Shown here one piece after another: positions 33,894 through 42,233 of a stretch of 64,000 nucleotides of DNA. This stretch comes from Acididesulfobacillus acetoxydans (GTDB lineage: Bacteria > Bacillota > Desulfitobacteriia > Desulfitobacteriales > Desulfitobacteriaceae): assembly GCF_900016645.1 (NCBI RefSeq), contig NZ_CDGJ01000027.1. One strand, written 5' to 3'. The position numbers and the translations under genes are program-made. The stretch's first letter is position 1, and every line of letters starts with the position of its first letter. The notes beneath the pieces are model-generated. The model worked only from the letters and a program-made list of their open reading frames with translations. It did not search any database and was not told the origin of the DNA.

Positions 33894-35042
33894 ATGTCGA
33901 GTGTTATAGGTCTCCTGTTCGGGAATGACGGTTCGGATATTCTGCAGGGGTTGACTTTTCAACGGTCCATGGCAGCCCTGCCTTTTGCCGGGCGCTATCG
34001 CTTGTTAGATTTCGCCCTCTCCAGCATGGTCAATTCCGGCCTGCGAACGATCGGGTTGGTGACTCCCCCCCACAATAGAGCCATGCTCGACCATTTGGGA
34101 GCGGGTAAAGATTGGTTTCTCGATCGCAAAGCCGGCGGTTTGTTCATCTTACCCGGAGCAATGCCGGAGTTGCCGGACGGTGGCGGGACGTTCCGGCTGA
34201 AAGACCTGCGGCTCAATGTGGAGTATCTGCAAAAAGATTTTGCGGAAAACGTGATTATCAGCGGGTGCAATCATATTTTCAATATGGATTACCGGGAGGC
34301 CTTGGCTTTTCAGGAAAAACAGCGGGCGGATATCACTTTGATTGTTAAGAAGGGCCCTGATGTCTTTCAGAGGGGAGAAAGGGATAGCCTTGTGCTGGCG
34401 TCCGACGGCGGGGTCATCGCTTTGCGGCAGGAGGCTTCGCAGGGAGAGGACGCGTCGTTGGGGGAGGAGGCTTCGCCGGCGCGACCGAGCGAGGCTTACT
34501 TCATCGACATGCTGATCATCCGGCGCCGGCTGCTTCTGGAGATGATTGCGGAGGAGGGGCCGGAAATCCCGGACCTGCTGACGGCGATTGAAGCGGGGCT
34601 TGGCAGGCTGAGGGTTTTTGCTTTTCCTTTTACGGGGTACTTCGGTACCATTAATTCCGTCGAGGATTATTTGGCACGGAGTATGGAACTGCTAAACCCG
34701 GACGTCCGCAAAGAGGTCCTGACCGGTCAGAACCGGATTCACACCAAAATCGTGGACAATCCTCCCACCAAGCACGGGGCTCGGGCCAAAGTCGCCAACT
34801 CCTTGATTTCCAGCGGGTGCACCATCGAAGGGGAGGTGTATAATTCGGTTCTGTCCCGGGGTGTGATCGTTGAACCCGGGGCTGTTGTCAGGAACTGTGT
34901 CATTATGCAGAAATCCTCGATTGCTGCCGGGGCCCTTTTGGAGTATGTTATTCTCGATAAGTTTGTCAAGGTTCACGCAGGCAAGGTGCTAAAAGGAAGC
35001 CGGAATGCTCCTTTCGTCGCGCTCAAGGGTTCATTGGTCTGA
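33894..35042 (+). CDS. glgD: Glucose-1-phosphate adenylyltransferase regulatory subunit
   Basis: 382 residues from the ATG at 33894 (MSSVIGLLFGND); the frame is open from a GTG at 33858. Same fold as GlgC, but the pyrophosphorylase motif GGRGSRL is absent (NDGSDILQGLTFQRSMAAL), which is typical of the non-catalytic GlgD. The beta-helix C-terminus has ISSGCTIEGEVYNSVLSRGV. A short acidic insert (about 176-202, ASQGEDASLGEEASP) interrupts the fold. It modulates GlgC. The next gene glgA starts 21 bp downstream. Confidence 0.92.
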   Translation: MSSVIGLLFGNDGSDILQGLTFQRSMAALPFAGRYRLLDFALSSMVNSGLRTIGLVTPPHNRAMLDHLGAGKDWFLDRKAGGLFILPGAMPELPDGGGTFRLKDLRLNVEYLQKDFAENVIISGCNHIFNMDYREALAFQEKQRADITLIVKKGPDVFQRGERDSLVLASDGGVIALRQEASQGEDASLGEEASPARPSEAYFIDMLIIRRRLLLEMIAEEGPEIPDLLTAIEAGLGRLRVFAFPFTGYFGTINSVEDYLARSMELLNPDVRKEVLTGQNRIHTKIVDNPPTKHGARAKVANSLISSGCTIEGEVYNSVLSRGVIVEPGAVVRNCVIMQKSSIAAGALLEYVILDKFVKVHAGKVLKGSRNAPFVALKGSLV

Positions 35043-35063
35043 GATGAAGAAAAGAGGGGTAGT

Positions 35064-36494
35064 ATGAAAATCGTATTTGCTATTGCGGAAGCAGACCCTT
35101 TTATCAAGACGGGCGGCTTGGGTGAGGTCGGAGGTTCCTTACCTGCGGCCCTGCAGGGACAAGGTGCGGACGTTTGTGTCATCATGCCGAAATACAGTGA
35201 AATCCCGGAACATTTTCGCCGCCAGTTCAAGCCGATCACTCATTTTCCCGTACCCGTGGCCTGGCGGCGGCAGTATTGCGGTTTAGAAGAGATGAATTAC
35301 CGGGGTATTCGTTATTATTTTATCGACAATGAGTATTACTTTAAGCGGACCCATGTCTATGGCGAATATGATGAAGCCGAACGTTACGCTTTTTTCGCTC
35401 GGGCGGTTTTGGAAAGTCTCTTGCATCTGCCCGAGTTTAAGCCGGATATTATTCACTGCCACGATTGGCATACGGCACTTATTCCCCTCATGTTAAAGGA
35501 GTTTTATAACAAAGAACCGCTGCATTACTCGGTCAAGACCGTGTTTACGATTCACAACCTGAAATATCAGGGGATTTTTCCCCATGAAGTTCTGGATGAC
35601 GTGCTGGGTCTGGACGAGAAATATTTTAGGGAAGATAGGTTGGAATTCCATGGCGCGGTTAACTTTATGAAAGCAGGCCTCCTCTATGCCGACAGGATTA
35701 CGACAGTGAGCCCAACCTATGCTCAGGAAATACAGGATCCTTTCTACGGCGAGCGCTTGGACGGAGTTCTGCGGCAAAGGCGGGACGTTTTGGCAGGCAT
35801 TCTTAACGGGATTGACTACGAGGTTTACAATCCGGAAACGGATAGGTATCTGGCAGTCCCGTTTTCCGCTTCCCCCCGGGCCAAAGAGGAGAATAAGCAG
35901 GATCTGCAGCGCTCCCTCGGGTTGCCGCCGCGCCGGGGCTGGCCCCTGCTGGGGATGGTCAGCCGTCTTGTCGACCAAAAGGGACTTGATCTCGTCCTCC
36001 GGGTGCTGGAGGAAATCTTGCGGCTGGATGTACAGCTGGTGATCCTGGGGCGGGGGGAGCGCAAGTACGAGGAGGAACTGCAGGCCCAAGCCGGGAGACA
36101 CCCTGAGAAGTTTGCCCTGCGCCGTGAGTTCAATGATGAATTGGGACACAAAATTTTTGCCGGGAGTGACCTTCTGCTCATGCCGTCGCGTTTTGAACCT
36201 TGCGGCATTGCCCAAATGATGGCCATGCGCTACGGAACCCTGCCTGTCGTGCGGGAGACCGGGGGGCTGAAAGACACGGTCAAGCCGTATAATGAATTTA
36301 CGGGCGACGGTGACGGCTTCAGCTTCGGCAACTACAATGCCCATGAATTCCTGTTCACGGTCGAACGGGCGGTGCGCCTCTATTATGAGAATAAGCCGGC
36401 TTGGAACCGCTTGAAAAAACAGGCTTTCAGGCGCGACTTTAGTTGGGACAAGTCTGCCAAGGCTTATGTCGAACTTTACCGGTCACTTTTGTGA
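35064..36494 (+). CDS. glgA: Glycogen (starch) synthase, ADP-glucose type
   Basis: 476 residues, family GT5. The ADP-glucose-binding KTGGLGEVGGSLPAAL starts at residue 15, HCHDWHTALIPL is at about 134, and the C-terminal GT-B site has PSRFEPCGIAQMMAMRYG (about 377) and ETGGLKDTV. It elongates alpha-1,4-glucan. RBS AAGAGGGG precedes the ATG. The downstream hydrolase begins 43 bp after its stop. Confidence 0.97.
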   Translation: MKIVFAIAEADPFIKTGGLGEVGGSLPAALQGQGADVCVIMPKYSEIPEHFRRQFKPITHFPVPVAWRRQYCGLEEMNYRGIRYYFIDNEYYFKRTHVYGEYDEAERYAFFARAVLESLLHLPEFKPDIIHCHDWHTALIPLMLKEFYNKEPLHYSVKTVFTIHNLKYQGIFPHEVLDDVLGLDEKYFREDRLEFHGAVNFMKAGLLYADRITTVSPTYAQEIQDPFYGERLDGVLRQRRDVLAGILNGIDYEVYNPETDRYLAVPFSASPRAKEENKQDLQRSLGLPPRRGWPLLGMVSRLVDQKGLDLVLRVLEEILRLDVQLVILGRGERKYEEELQAQAGRHPEKFALRREFNDELGHKIFAGSDLLLMPSRFEPCGIAQMMAMRYGTLPVVRETGGLKDTVKPYNEFTGDGDGFSFGNYNAHEFLFTVERAVRLYYENKPAWNRLKKQAFRRDFSWDKSAKAYVELYRSLL

Positions 36495-36537
36495 GGATCT
36501 TCGGTCTCATTTCCGGACTGTCACTGGGAGAGAAAGT

Positions 36538-38967
36538 ATGGAATTTAACGCCTATCATGACTCACATAACTTGTTTTACCGCAATCCCTTCGGAGCGGTG
36601 CCCTGCGGCAGCCGAGTGCGGTTCCGCCTGAAAACACGGTCGATGTTCCCGGTGGAAGCCTGTTATTTGCGCCTTTGGCTGGGGGAGAGGGAGAAACTGG
36701 TCCCGATGTCCCCCGCGGCGGAAAAGAGTGAAGCGGCGGCTGCCGGGGAATGGGTGACCGAAGCGGAAGAAGCGGCGGCAGAAGCAGCCGGGGCGGAAAG
36801 AGGGGAACGGCCGGTACACGTGGAAGAGCCGGCGGCAGAAGCCGAGGAACCGGCAGTGGAAGCCGGGGCTCCCTGGGCTGTGTTTGAGGCGGTGTATGAA
36901 GTCCGGGAGGAACCCGGGCTCCTCTGGTATTATTTCCGGGTTCGGGCCGGAGGCCGGGAATTTTATTACGGCAACAATGAGGACAAGCTGGGAGGAGAAG
37001 GGGCGCTGTGGGCCGGGGAACCGCCTTCCTACCAACTGACGGTCTACCGCCCGATGCGGATCCCAAAATGGTACACGCGGGGGATCATGTATCAGATTTT
37101 TGTCGAACGTTTCCACCGGGCCCAAGCCGGGTCACCGGGTTCCACCAGCGGTACTGGGCAGCGAGCGGACGGGGAGGCAGCGGGAGCAGGGGGGCCGGGG
37201 TCGAAAACGGGAGGTCAAGCATCATCGGGAGGGGCGCAGCCGGCAACAGGAGGTCAAATAGTCGAGCGAGCGCAGACAAGAATCGGAGATTCGCCGCAAG
37301 AGGCCCCGGACCCGGCGGCAGGGAGGCAGGAATGGGGCCTTGGGTCGCAAGCGGGAAACCGGGCCGGCCGGCCGCGCCAAAATGCCCTTCTGCATCTGGA
37401 TTGGTACGATACCCCGATTTATGTCAAGGATGATCGAGGTCGGGTGACCCACTGGGACTTTTTTGGCGGAAACCTGGAAGGGCTCATCGCCAAACTTCCC
37501 TATCTTCAAGAGCTCGGTGTCAGCATTCTCTACCTCAATCCCATTTTTGAAGCCGCCAGCAATCACAAATACGATACGGCGGATTATCAGCGGATCGACC
37601 CGATGTATGGAGACGAAGAGGTGTTTGAGTGCCTGATCCGAGAAGCGAAACAGCGCGGGATATCGCTGGTCTTAGACGGAGTCTTTAGTCACACGGGGAG
37701 TGACAGCCTTTATTTCAACCGCGAAGGCACATATCCGGGTTTGGGTGCCTGCCAATCGCCGGCTTCGCCCTACTTCGAGTGGTATCAATTTCGGCCCGAT
37801 AGCCGTGAATCCGGAGAGCGCAAAGCCGGTGAACTTGAATCCGCCGAACCTAAACCCGGCGGAACCAAACTCGCAGAAGTGAAAACCGGCGAATACGGCG
37901 ACCTTGCCTATAAGTCCTGGTGGGGTATCGACACCCTTCCCGAAGTGGACGAACTGAAACCTTCTTGGCAAAAGTTTCTCTTCGATCCGGAAGATGGGGT
38001 GATCCAAAAGTGGATGAAAAAAGGAGTCGCCGGCTGGCGTTTGGACGTAGCCGACGAGCTCCCGGACGAATTCATCCGCAAACTCAGGGAAACAGTCAAA
38101 AGCCTCAATTCCGAGGCCGTTCTCATCGGCGAAGTCTGGGAGGACGCTTCGAACAAATTCAGCTATGGCAAGCTGCGCCGGTATTTTTGGGGTGACGAGC
38201 TGGACGCGACGATGAACTATCCTTGGCGGGAGATTTTCCTGAGGTTTTTACTGGGAGAGGAGGATGCGCCTCAGGTTTACCGCCGGGTGATGAGTCTTTA
38301 CGAAAACTATCCCCGGGAGAACTTCTTCGCTGCCATGAACCTAGTCGGCAGCCACGACCGGGTGCGCATCCTGACTCTTCTGGGGGAAGCCCCGCCCGAG
38401 GAGGGACTGGCAGATAGGGAAAAGCGAACTTGGAGGCTCTCGGTTAAGGCGCGTCAGCTGGCGGTGCGCCGCTTGAAATTGTTCACTTTGATCCAGATGA
38501 CCTTTCCCGGCGTGCCGTGCATTTATTACGGAGATGAGGCCGGCCTGGAAGGGTACAGTGATCCGTATAACCGGGGAACTTATCCTTGGGGACGGGAGGA
38601 TGCGGAGATTCTGGAGTGGCACAAGCAAGTGGCCCGCCTGCGCCGGGAACATAAGACTTTGCAAGCGGGCGGTTTTCAAGCTTTCAGCTGTGGCCCGGAC
38701 GTTTTTGGTTTTCGGCGTTTCGGGGTGGCGGAACAAATCATGGTGCTGGTCAACCGCCACACCTCAGAGGCGAGGGAGGCCGTCCTGCCGCCGGCCTTGA
38801 GCCCGGATCCCGGGCTCAGCCTGCCGCTTCTGGATTTGCTCAGCGGGGAAAGCCTGCGCCCAGCGGCCAAGCGGGTCGGTATGGGTCCGCTGTCCGCCCG
38901 GGTCTTGCTTTGTCTCGCTCCTCACACGATGCAAAGAAAGGATGATTCGGATGCCGCCCAAAGTTAA
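36538..38967 (+). CDS. GH13 alpha-amylase-family hydrolase (neopullulanase/pullulanase-like) with low-complexity inserts
   Basis: 809 residues from the ATG at 36538 (RBS GGGAGAGAAAG). An N-terminal beta-sandwich domain is interrupted at about 60-115 by an Ala/Glu-rich stretch. The barrel begins YQIFVERFHRA (about 185), then a Gly/Ser/Gln-rich insert of about 80 residues, then LHLDWYDTPIYVKDDRGR. Catalytic motifs are SLVLDGVFSHTG, the Asp in GWRLDVADELPDEF, the Glu in IGEVWEDAS and NLVGSHDRVRIL. A Lys/Glu/Pro-rich insert lies at about 420-450. It is cytoplasmic (no signal peptide) and likely trims maltodextrins from glycogen turnover. Typical relatives are 500-650 residues. Confidence 0.9.
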   Translation: MEFNAYHDSHNLFYRNPFGAVPCGSRVRFRLKTRSMFPVEACYLRLWLGEREKLVPMSPAAEKSEAAAAGEWVTEAEEAAAEAAGAERGERPVHVEEPAAEAEEPAVEAGAPWAVFEAVYEVREEPGLLWYYFRVRAGGREFYYGNNEDKLGGEGALWAGEPPSYQLTVYRPMRIPKWYTRGIMYQIFVERFHRAQAGSPGSTSGTGQRADGEAAGAGGPGSKTGGQASSGGAQPATGGQIVERAQTRIGDSPQEAPDPAAGRQEWGLGSQAGNRAGRPRQNALLHLDWYDTPIYVKDDRGRVTHWDFFGGNLEGLIAKLPYLQELGVSILYLNPIFEAASNHKYDTADYQRIDPMYGDEEVFECLIREAKQRGISLVLDGVFSHTGSDSLYFNREGTYPGLGACQSPASPYFEWYQFRPDSRESGERKAGELESAEPKPGGTKLAEVKTGEYGDLAYKSWWGIDTLPEVDELKPSWQKFLFDPEDGVIQKWMKKGVAGWRLDVADELPDEFIRKLRETVKSLNSEAVLIGEVWEDASNKFSYGKLRRYFWGDELDATMNYPWREIFLRFLLGEEDAPQVYRRVMSLYENYPRENFFAAMNLVGSHDRVRILTLLGEAPPEEGLADREKRTWRLSVKARQLAVRRLKLFTLIQMTFPGVPCIYYGDEAGLEGYSDPYNRGTYPWGREDAEILEWHKQVARLRREHKTLQAGGFQAFSCGPDVFGFRRFGVAEQIMVLVNRHTSEAREAVLPPALSPDPGLSLPLLDLLSGESLRPAAKRVGMGPLSARVLLCLAPHTMQRKDDSDAAQS

Positions 38968-39517
38968 AATCCTTGGTTTTACCGGAAGCCTGCGTCGTAA
39001 ATCATATAACATGGCCGCACTGCGGGCCGCGCAAGAGCTGTTGCCGGCAGGCGCTGTTCTGGACATTGCGGATCTTAAGTCGATCCCGTTTTTCAATGAA
39101 GATCTGGAAGCGCTGGGCGTTCCTGAGACCGTGGCCCGGTTCAAAGAGAAAATCGCCGCGGCGGACGCGCTTCTCATTGCGACTCCCGAGTATAACTATT
39201 CCATTCCGCCGGTTCTGAAGAATGCCCTGGATTGGGCTTCCAGGGGAAAGGATCTCCCTTTGTCCGGCAAACACCTCGCCATCCTCAGCGCCTCGACGGG
39301 CATGTTTGGCGGTGCGCGTGTTCAGTATCACTTGCGTCAGGTGTGCGTGGGACTCAATCTTCTGCCCCTGAACAAGCCGGAAGTATTCATCATGAATGCC
39401 AACACGAAATTCGATCAGGACGGAAATCTTACGGACGAATTCACCCGCAAGGCCATTTCACGCTTGTTGCAGGTACTGGTGGACTCGCTGGATCCCGGCA
39501 AACGGGACGGAAACTGA
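38951..39517 (+). CDS. NADPH-dependent FMN reductase-family flavoprotein
   Basis: 188 residues, flavodoxin-like fold with the FMN-phosphate loop GFTGSLRRKSYNMAAL and the family motif ATPEYNYSIPPVLKNALDW. Relatives (ChrR, YieF, AzoR-like) reduce quinones, azo dyes or chromate with NAD(P)H. The start overlaps the amylase stop by 17 bp and has AAAGGA upstream; the in-frame ATG at 38942 lies in that site. Last gene of the glycogen operon. Confidence 0.9.
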   Translation: MPPKVKILGFTGSLRRKSYNMAALRAAQELLPAGAVLDIADLKSIPFFNEDLEALGVPETVARFKEKIAAADALLIATPEYNYSIPPVLKNALDWASRGKDLPLSGKHLAILSASTGMFGGARVQYHLRQVCVGLNLLPLNKPEVFIMNANTKFDQDGNLTDEFTRKAISRLLQVLVDSLDPGKRDGN

Positions 39518-39529
39518 GAAATCCCGGGG

Positions 39530-39655
39530 CACCGCCACAGTCTGCGGTATCCTTGCGAGCGGATGTGAAATACATTGCGGCCGCCCCTCTGTTAACGTTT
39601 CGTCCGGCTTTAAGCTGTGGCTGCCGGCACCGATAGCGGAGGCGGTCGGTTTTTT
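39530..39655 (-). pseudogene. Deleted remnant of a lipoprotein gene like the one at 49643-50491
   Basis: On the minus strand this stretch encodes AAAMYFTSARKD followed by ADCGGAPG, matching the AAAMYFTSARKDAVDYGG segment of the intact lipoprotein (DNA at about 49885-49945). Directly beside it lies a second block (about 39589-39655, TTAACGTTTCG...GGCTGCCGGCACCG) matching 50298-50360, near the 5' end of the same gene. The roughly 350 bp between these blocks in the intact gene are missing, so this is an internally deleted copy. No start or stop is preserved. Confidence 0.8.
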
Positions 39656-39724
39656 TTAGACGGGCTGCGCTTGAGGGGTTAAAAGATCCCCGCAAATTTC
39701 GGGTTCCGCCGGCTGCACAGCCCC

Positions 39725-39753
39725 TTGACAAAGCGGTGAACCTGAGTTACAGT
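39725..39753 (+). promoter_or_regulatory. Promoter of the GntR-family gene
   Basis: TTGACA (39725-39730), 17-bp spacer, TACAGT (39748-39753). TAGCACTAATGCACTA at about 39760-39775 follows with a repeated GCACTA and could be the operator for the encoded repressor. Confidence 0.65.
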
Positions 39754-39821
39754 ACGCTATAGCACTAATGCACTAAGGTTCAGAAGCGCCTGAGATGCAC
39801 CGGGGCCTGGAGGTGACCTTT

Positions 39822-40259
39822 ATGATCCTCAATCCCGCGAGTATGAAACCCATCTATGTCCAAATTGCCGCATGGTTGGAGGGGGAGATCCTCAACGGAC
39901 ACCTCCCGGGGGATGAGCGTGTCTACTCCCAGTATCAGCTGGCGGAGATGTTCAATGTCAATCCGGCGACCGCGGCCAAAGGGCTGAATCTGCTGGCGGA
40001 TGAGGAGATTGTCTACAAACAGCGGGGGCTCGGGATGTATGTCGCCCGCGATGCCCAAGCCAGGATTTTGGCGAAACGCAAAGGGCGGTTTGTAAGTGGG
40101 TTGGTGCGGGAAGTGGTCTCGGAAGCCGGACGTTTGGGAATGGGAACTGAAGAACTCATAAGCTTGATCAGGAAAATAGGCAGAGAGGATTCGGAAGACA
40201 TGACAGAGGAGAGAGGACCAGAAAAGGAAAGAGAGGATAATAACCATGAAAGCCCATGA
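39822..40259 (+). CDS. GntR-family (YtrA-type) transcriptional regulator
   Basis: 145 residues from the ATG at 39822 (RBS GGAGGTG; frame open from 39795). It has a winged-helix DNA-binding domain (PIYVQIAAWLEGEILNG, YSQYQLAEMFNVNPATAAKG, YKQRGLGMYVA) and only a short helical tail, typical of the YtrA subfamily that represses adjacent ABC-transporter operons. The neighbouring ABC operon is now destroyed, so its target may be only its own promoter. The C-terminal 25 residues are very rich in Glu and Lys. Confidence 0.9.
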   Translation: MILNPASMKPIYVQIAAWLEGEILNGHLPGDERVYSQYQLAEMFNVNPATAAKGLNLLADEEIVYKQRGLGMYVARDAQARILAKRKGRFVSGLVREVVSEAGRLGMGTEELISLIRKIGREDSEDMTEERGPEKEREDNNHESP

Positions 40260-40265
40260 TTATCC
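40235..40265 (+). promoter_or_regulatory. Hairpin at the GntR-ABC junction
   Basis: GGATAAT (40235-40241) pairs with ATTATCC (40259-40265), with CATG/CATG able to pair inside, spanning the GntR stop. A second imperfect inverted repeat (TTATCCCTTTCC with GGAAAGAGGGGATAA) would bury the ribosome site of the following gene. Confidence 0.45.
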
Positions 40266-40311
40266 CTTTCCCAGGAAAAGGATTGGAAAAGGAAAGAGGG
40301 GATAAGAAGCG

Positions 40312-41103
40312 ATGATAGCCGTGGAAGCCAGGGAGCTGTGCAAAACCTATAGGCAAGTCAAAGGTGGGGTGCAGGCGGTTCAGGGGCTGTCCTTTGCCAT
40401 AAAAGAAAACACAATCACAGGCTTGATAGGCCGCAATGGGGCGGGCAAGACAACTTTGCTGAAAATGATCGCCGGCTATCTGCGCCCGACCGGGGGGATG
40501 CTGCGGGTTTTTGAGCGCGAGCCCTTTAATGACCTGAGCATCTCGGCCAACACGATTTTCGTGGACGACGGCATGGCCTTTCCGGCTTCGTTGACGTTGG
40601 CTGACATTGTGCATGGGCAAAGTCCGGTTCTGGGAACGAGAGCTTACCCCAACGGAATCTATCAAAACAGCGGGCAGGTGTTCACTCTGGGAAGGACTAA
40701 AGACACCACCTTGCACTTCAACATTACCGGTAACACCGGTAGTTATATCATCCTGGTTCAGAAAAAGGACATGAAGCAGAGAAAAATCGAGGCGGCTACC
40801 TTCGTCACGACCTCTGAGGCCAGCGGAATCGACTTTACCCAACGCATCGCACCGCCTCGCATCTCTTTTGGGCACGGCACCTTAACGGTTGAGCCCGGCC
40901 TGCCCCAGAGGCTGACTTATAAGGTCATGCAAAGTCCTTGGGTCGTAAAGCAATTTCAGGAAAGGAGTACAGGCAATGCGACAAATAGGTCCGGCCTTGC
41001 ATATGCCACGAACACGCTGGGTTGACAGGCGATTTATCTGGCGGTGCCTAAGGACCTGAAAATTGATAAAGGAAAAGGAAACTACGTTGTGACCATACAA
41101 TGA
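40312..41103 (+). pseudogene. ABC transporter ATPase 5' half joined to the 3' end of an unrelated gene
   Basis: Residues 1-100 are an ABC ATPase with Walker A IGRNGAGKTTLLKMI, ending at ASLTLADIVHGQ before the signature and Walker B motifs. From about residue 101 the sequence changes to a beta-rich, export-like sequence (GRTKDTTLHFNITGNTGSY) that is not ABC. The frame meets TGA at 41023-41025 (reading LG-stop-QAIYLAVPKD) and stays open to TGA at 41101-41103, so a Trp codon was probably lost. The rest of the ABC gene and its permease were evidently deleted. A good ribosome site (AGGGGATAAG) remains. Confidence 0.85.
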
Positions 41104-41158
41104 CCGGGCACCGCACACCACTATTTTTGTTTGACACGGTCTATTTTTTCTCTTTTTC

Positions 41159-41167
41159 TGTTATAAT
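41159..41167 (+). promoter_or_regulatory. Extended -10 promoter of the structured intergenic RNA
   Basis: TGT-TATAAT (41159-41167) is an ideal TG-extended -10. TTGACA at 41131 is too far upstream (25 bp) to be a normal -35. Confidence 0.6.
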
Positions 41168-41173
41168 AAAAGG

Positions 41174-41305
41174 GTAAAGGATATAAAAATAAGGCTAGAA
41201 CGTCCTGGCGGAACGCCTAGCCGTACAACTCACAGCCGCATGAGCGGCCTTTTGGGGGAAAGCAAAAGTAGCTCTCACTTTGCGGGTGGGCTACTTTTGC
41301 TTATG
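41174..41305 (+). ncRNA. Candidate structured RNA with three hairpins
   Basis: Downstream of the -10 box, three stems follow one another. They are GGCTAG/CTAGCC (41193-41198 with 41217-41222, containing GGCG-GAA-CGCC as an alternative), GCCGC-ATGA-GCGGC (41235-41248, then CTTTT), and a long AGCAAAAGTAGC/GCTACTTTTGCT stem (41261-41272 with 41290-41301) that can extend through CTCAC/GTGGG. There is no open frame in the 345-bp gap. I do not recognise a known family. It could be a small RNA or an uncharacterised leader element of the downstream MNT gene. Confidence 0.4.
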
Positions 41306-41378
41306 TCTTAGTATCCGCAAAAGAAGTTCATCCTATGGAATCTCGCGGCTAAGCCTCTTGGTCATAGGGGCTAATTAT

Positions 41379-41419
41379 GACAAGTTTTAATTGTCACGCG
41401 ATGGCAATTGTGATATGGT
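41379..41419 (+). promoter_or_regulatory. Promoter/operator region of the MNT antitoxin gene
   Basis: TTGTCA (41391-41396), 17 bp, TATGGT (41414-41419) with a TG extension. The -35 box is half of a perfect inverted repeat TGACAA-N7-TTGTCA (41378-41396), and a second TTGTCA/TGGCAA pair follows, a typical place for autoregulation. Confidence 0.55.
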
Positions 41420-41454
41420 ATATATAGGAAGTCTGCATAGCGGAGGCGTTGAGC

Positions 41455-41805
41455 GTGGATATCTCCCCATATGTCGCTGGAAATCAAGCAAAAATCGAAG
41501 CCGAGGAACAACAACGACTTAACCACTATGCGGAAGCCCGCGAAAAGGCGAAGAAGGTTGCTTTGGCACTAAGCAGTGCGTTTTCCGGCGTGGAAGTTTA
41601 CTTATTTGGTTCGCTGACCACCGATTTGTTTGAAGAGGAGTCGGATATTGATATTGCCGTAAAAGGGCTGTCCGAAGAACAGTATTTTAAGGCCTACAAG
41701 ATAGCGGAAAACATCGCTGAACCTATTCCATTGGATTTCATACAGTTGGAGTTTGCTCAGGACCGTATAAAAGAACGCATTATGAGAGATGGGGTGCGGT
41801 TATGA
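41455..41805 (+). CDS. MNT-type nucleotidyltransferase antitoxin (MntA-like)
   Basis: 116 residues from the GTG at 41455, chosen because GGAGG lies 8 bp upstream (a TTG at 41449 is too close). It has the minimal nucleotidyltransferase signature GSLTTDLFEEESDIDIAV (Gly-Ser then Asp-x-Asp). MntA proteins neutralise HEPN toxins by adding AMP to a Tyr near the toxin active site. The toxin gene overlaps the end (ATG at 41802) but is broken. The antitoxin itself looks intact. Confidence 0.82.
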   Translation: MDISPYVAGNQAKIEAEEQQRLNHYAEAREKAKKVALALSSAFSGVEVYLFGSLTTDLFEEESDIDIAVKGLSEEQYFKAYKIAENIAEPIPLDFIQLEFAQDRIKERIMRDGVRL

Positions 41806-42124
41806 CGAGCGCGGAAAAAAGGCGGGTACAGTACAAAAAACTGAGTCGATATTCAGGATGACTTAAACTCAGTACAACATATACTCAATGACAGTTACTA
41901 TTCCCGGGATCCGTCCAAGGATTATATCCCGCCTTACAGCCGAGGAATTGGATGAATACCGGCGTTTTCGGCATATGTTTCGCCATGCCTATGGATCTGA
42001 GCTGCGCTGGCGCAAGATGGAGCCATTGGTCAAGGGGGTAGGTTCACTGACAGAAACTCTTGTTGAACAAATATCCGGGTTTATGCATTTCGTGGAGACC
42101 TTGAGTGAATCCTTGATCCACTGA
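41802..42124 (+). pseudogene. HepT-like HEPN ribonuclease toxin, frameshifted and internally deleted
   Basis: The ATG overlaps the antitoxin stop (ATGA), as in intact HEPN/MNT pairs. The frame reads MTSAEKRRVQYKKL, then one extra base shifts it to VDIQDDLNSVQHILN, and a stop would follow. A third frame from 41888 supplies the C-terminal half: IPGIRPRIIS, then LDEYRRFRHMFRHAYG with the R-x4-H motif and the target Tyr, and a 45-residue helical tail. The central helices (about 60 residues in relatives) are missing. The toxin is presumably dead unless the C-terminal piece is made separately. Confidence 0.75.
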
Positions 42125-42160
42125 TCAAGGCGTTGTTGATGGACGGCGTCCGCACACTCG

Positions 42161-42215
42161 ACAGGGAAATAGGGCGCTGGGTGAGTGGCCGAGATCTCCC
42201 CGAAAGGGGTGAGGC
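42161..42215. repeat. Dispersed repeat, copy 1
   Basis: ACAGGGAAATAGGGCGCTGG and the following GATCTCCCCGAAAGGGGTGA (a hairpin) match 50747-50805 at roughly 80 %. The origin is unknown. Confidence 0.6.
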
Positions 42216-42233
42216 CGGATGGACAAGGGGCAA

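Noticed and set aside
41023..41025. Selenocysteine or recoding at the in-frame TGA of the ABC chimera
   Set aside because: There is no evident SECIS-like hairpin just downstream and the gene is already a deletion chimera. Loss of a Trp codon is simpler.
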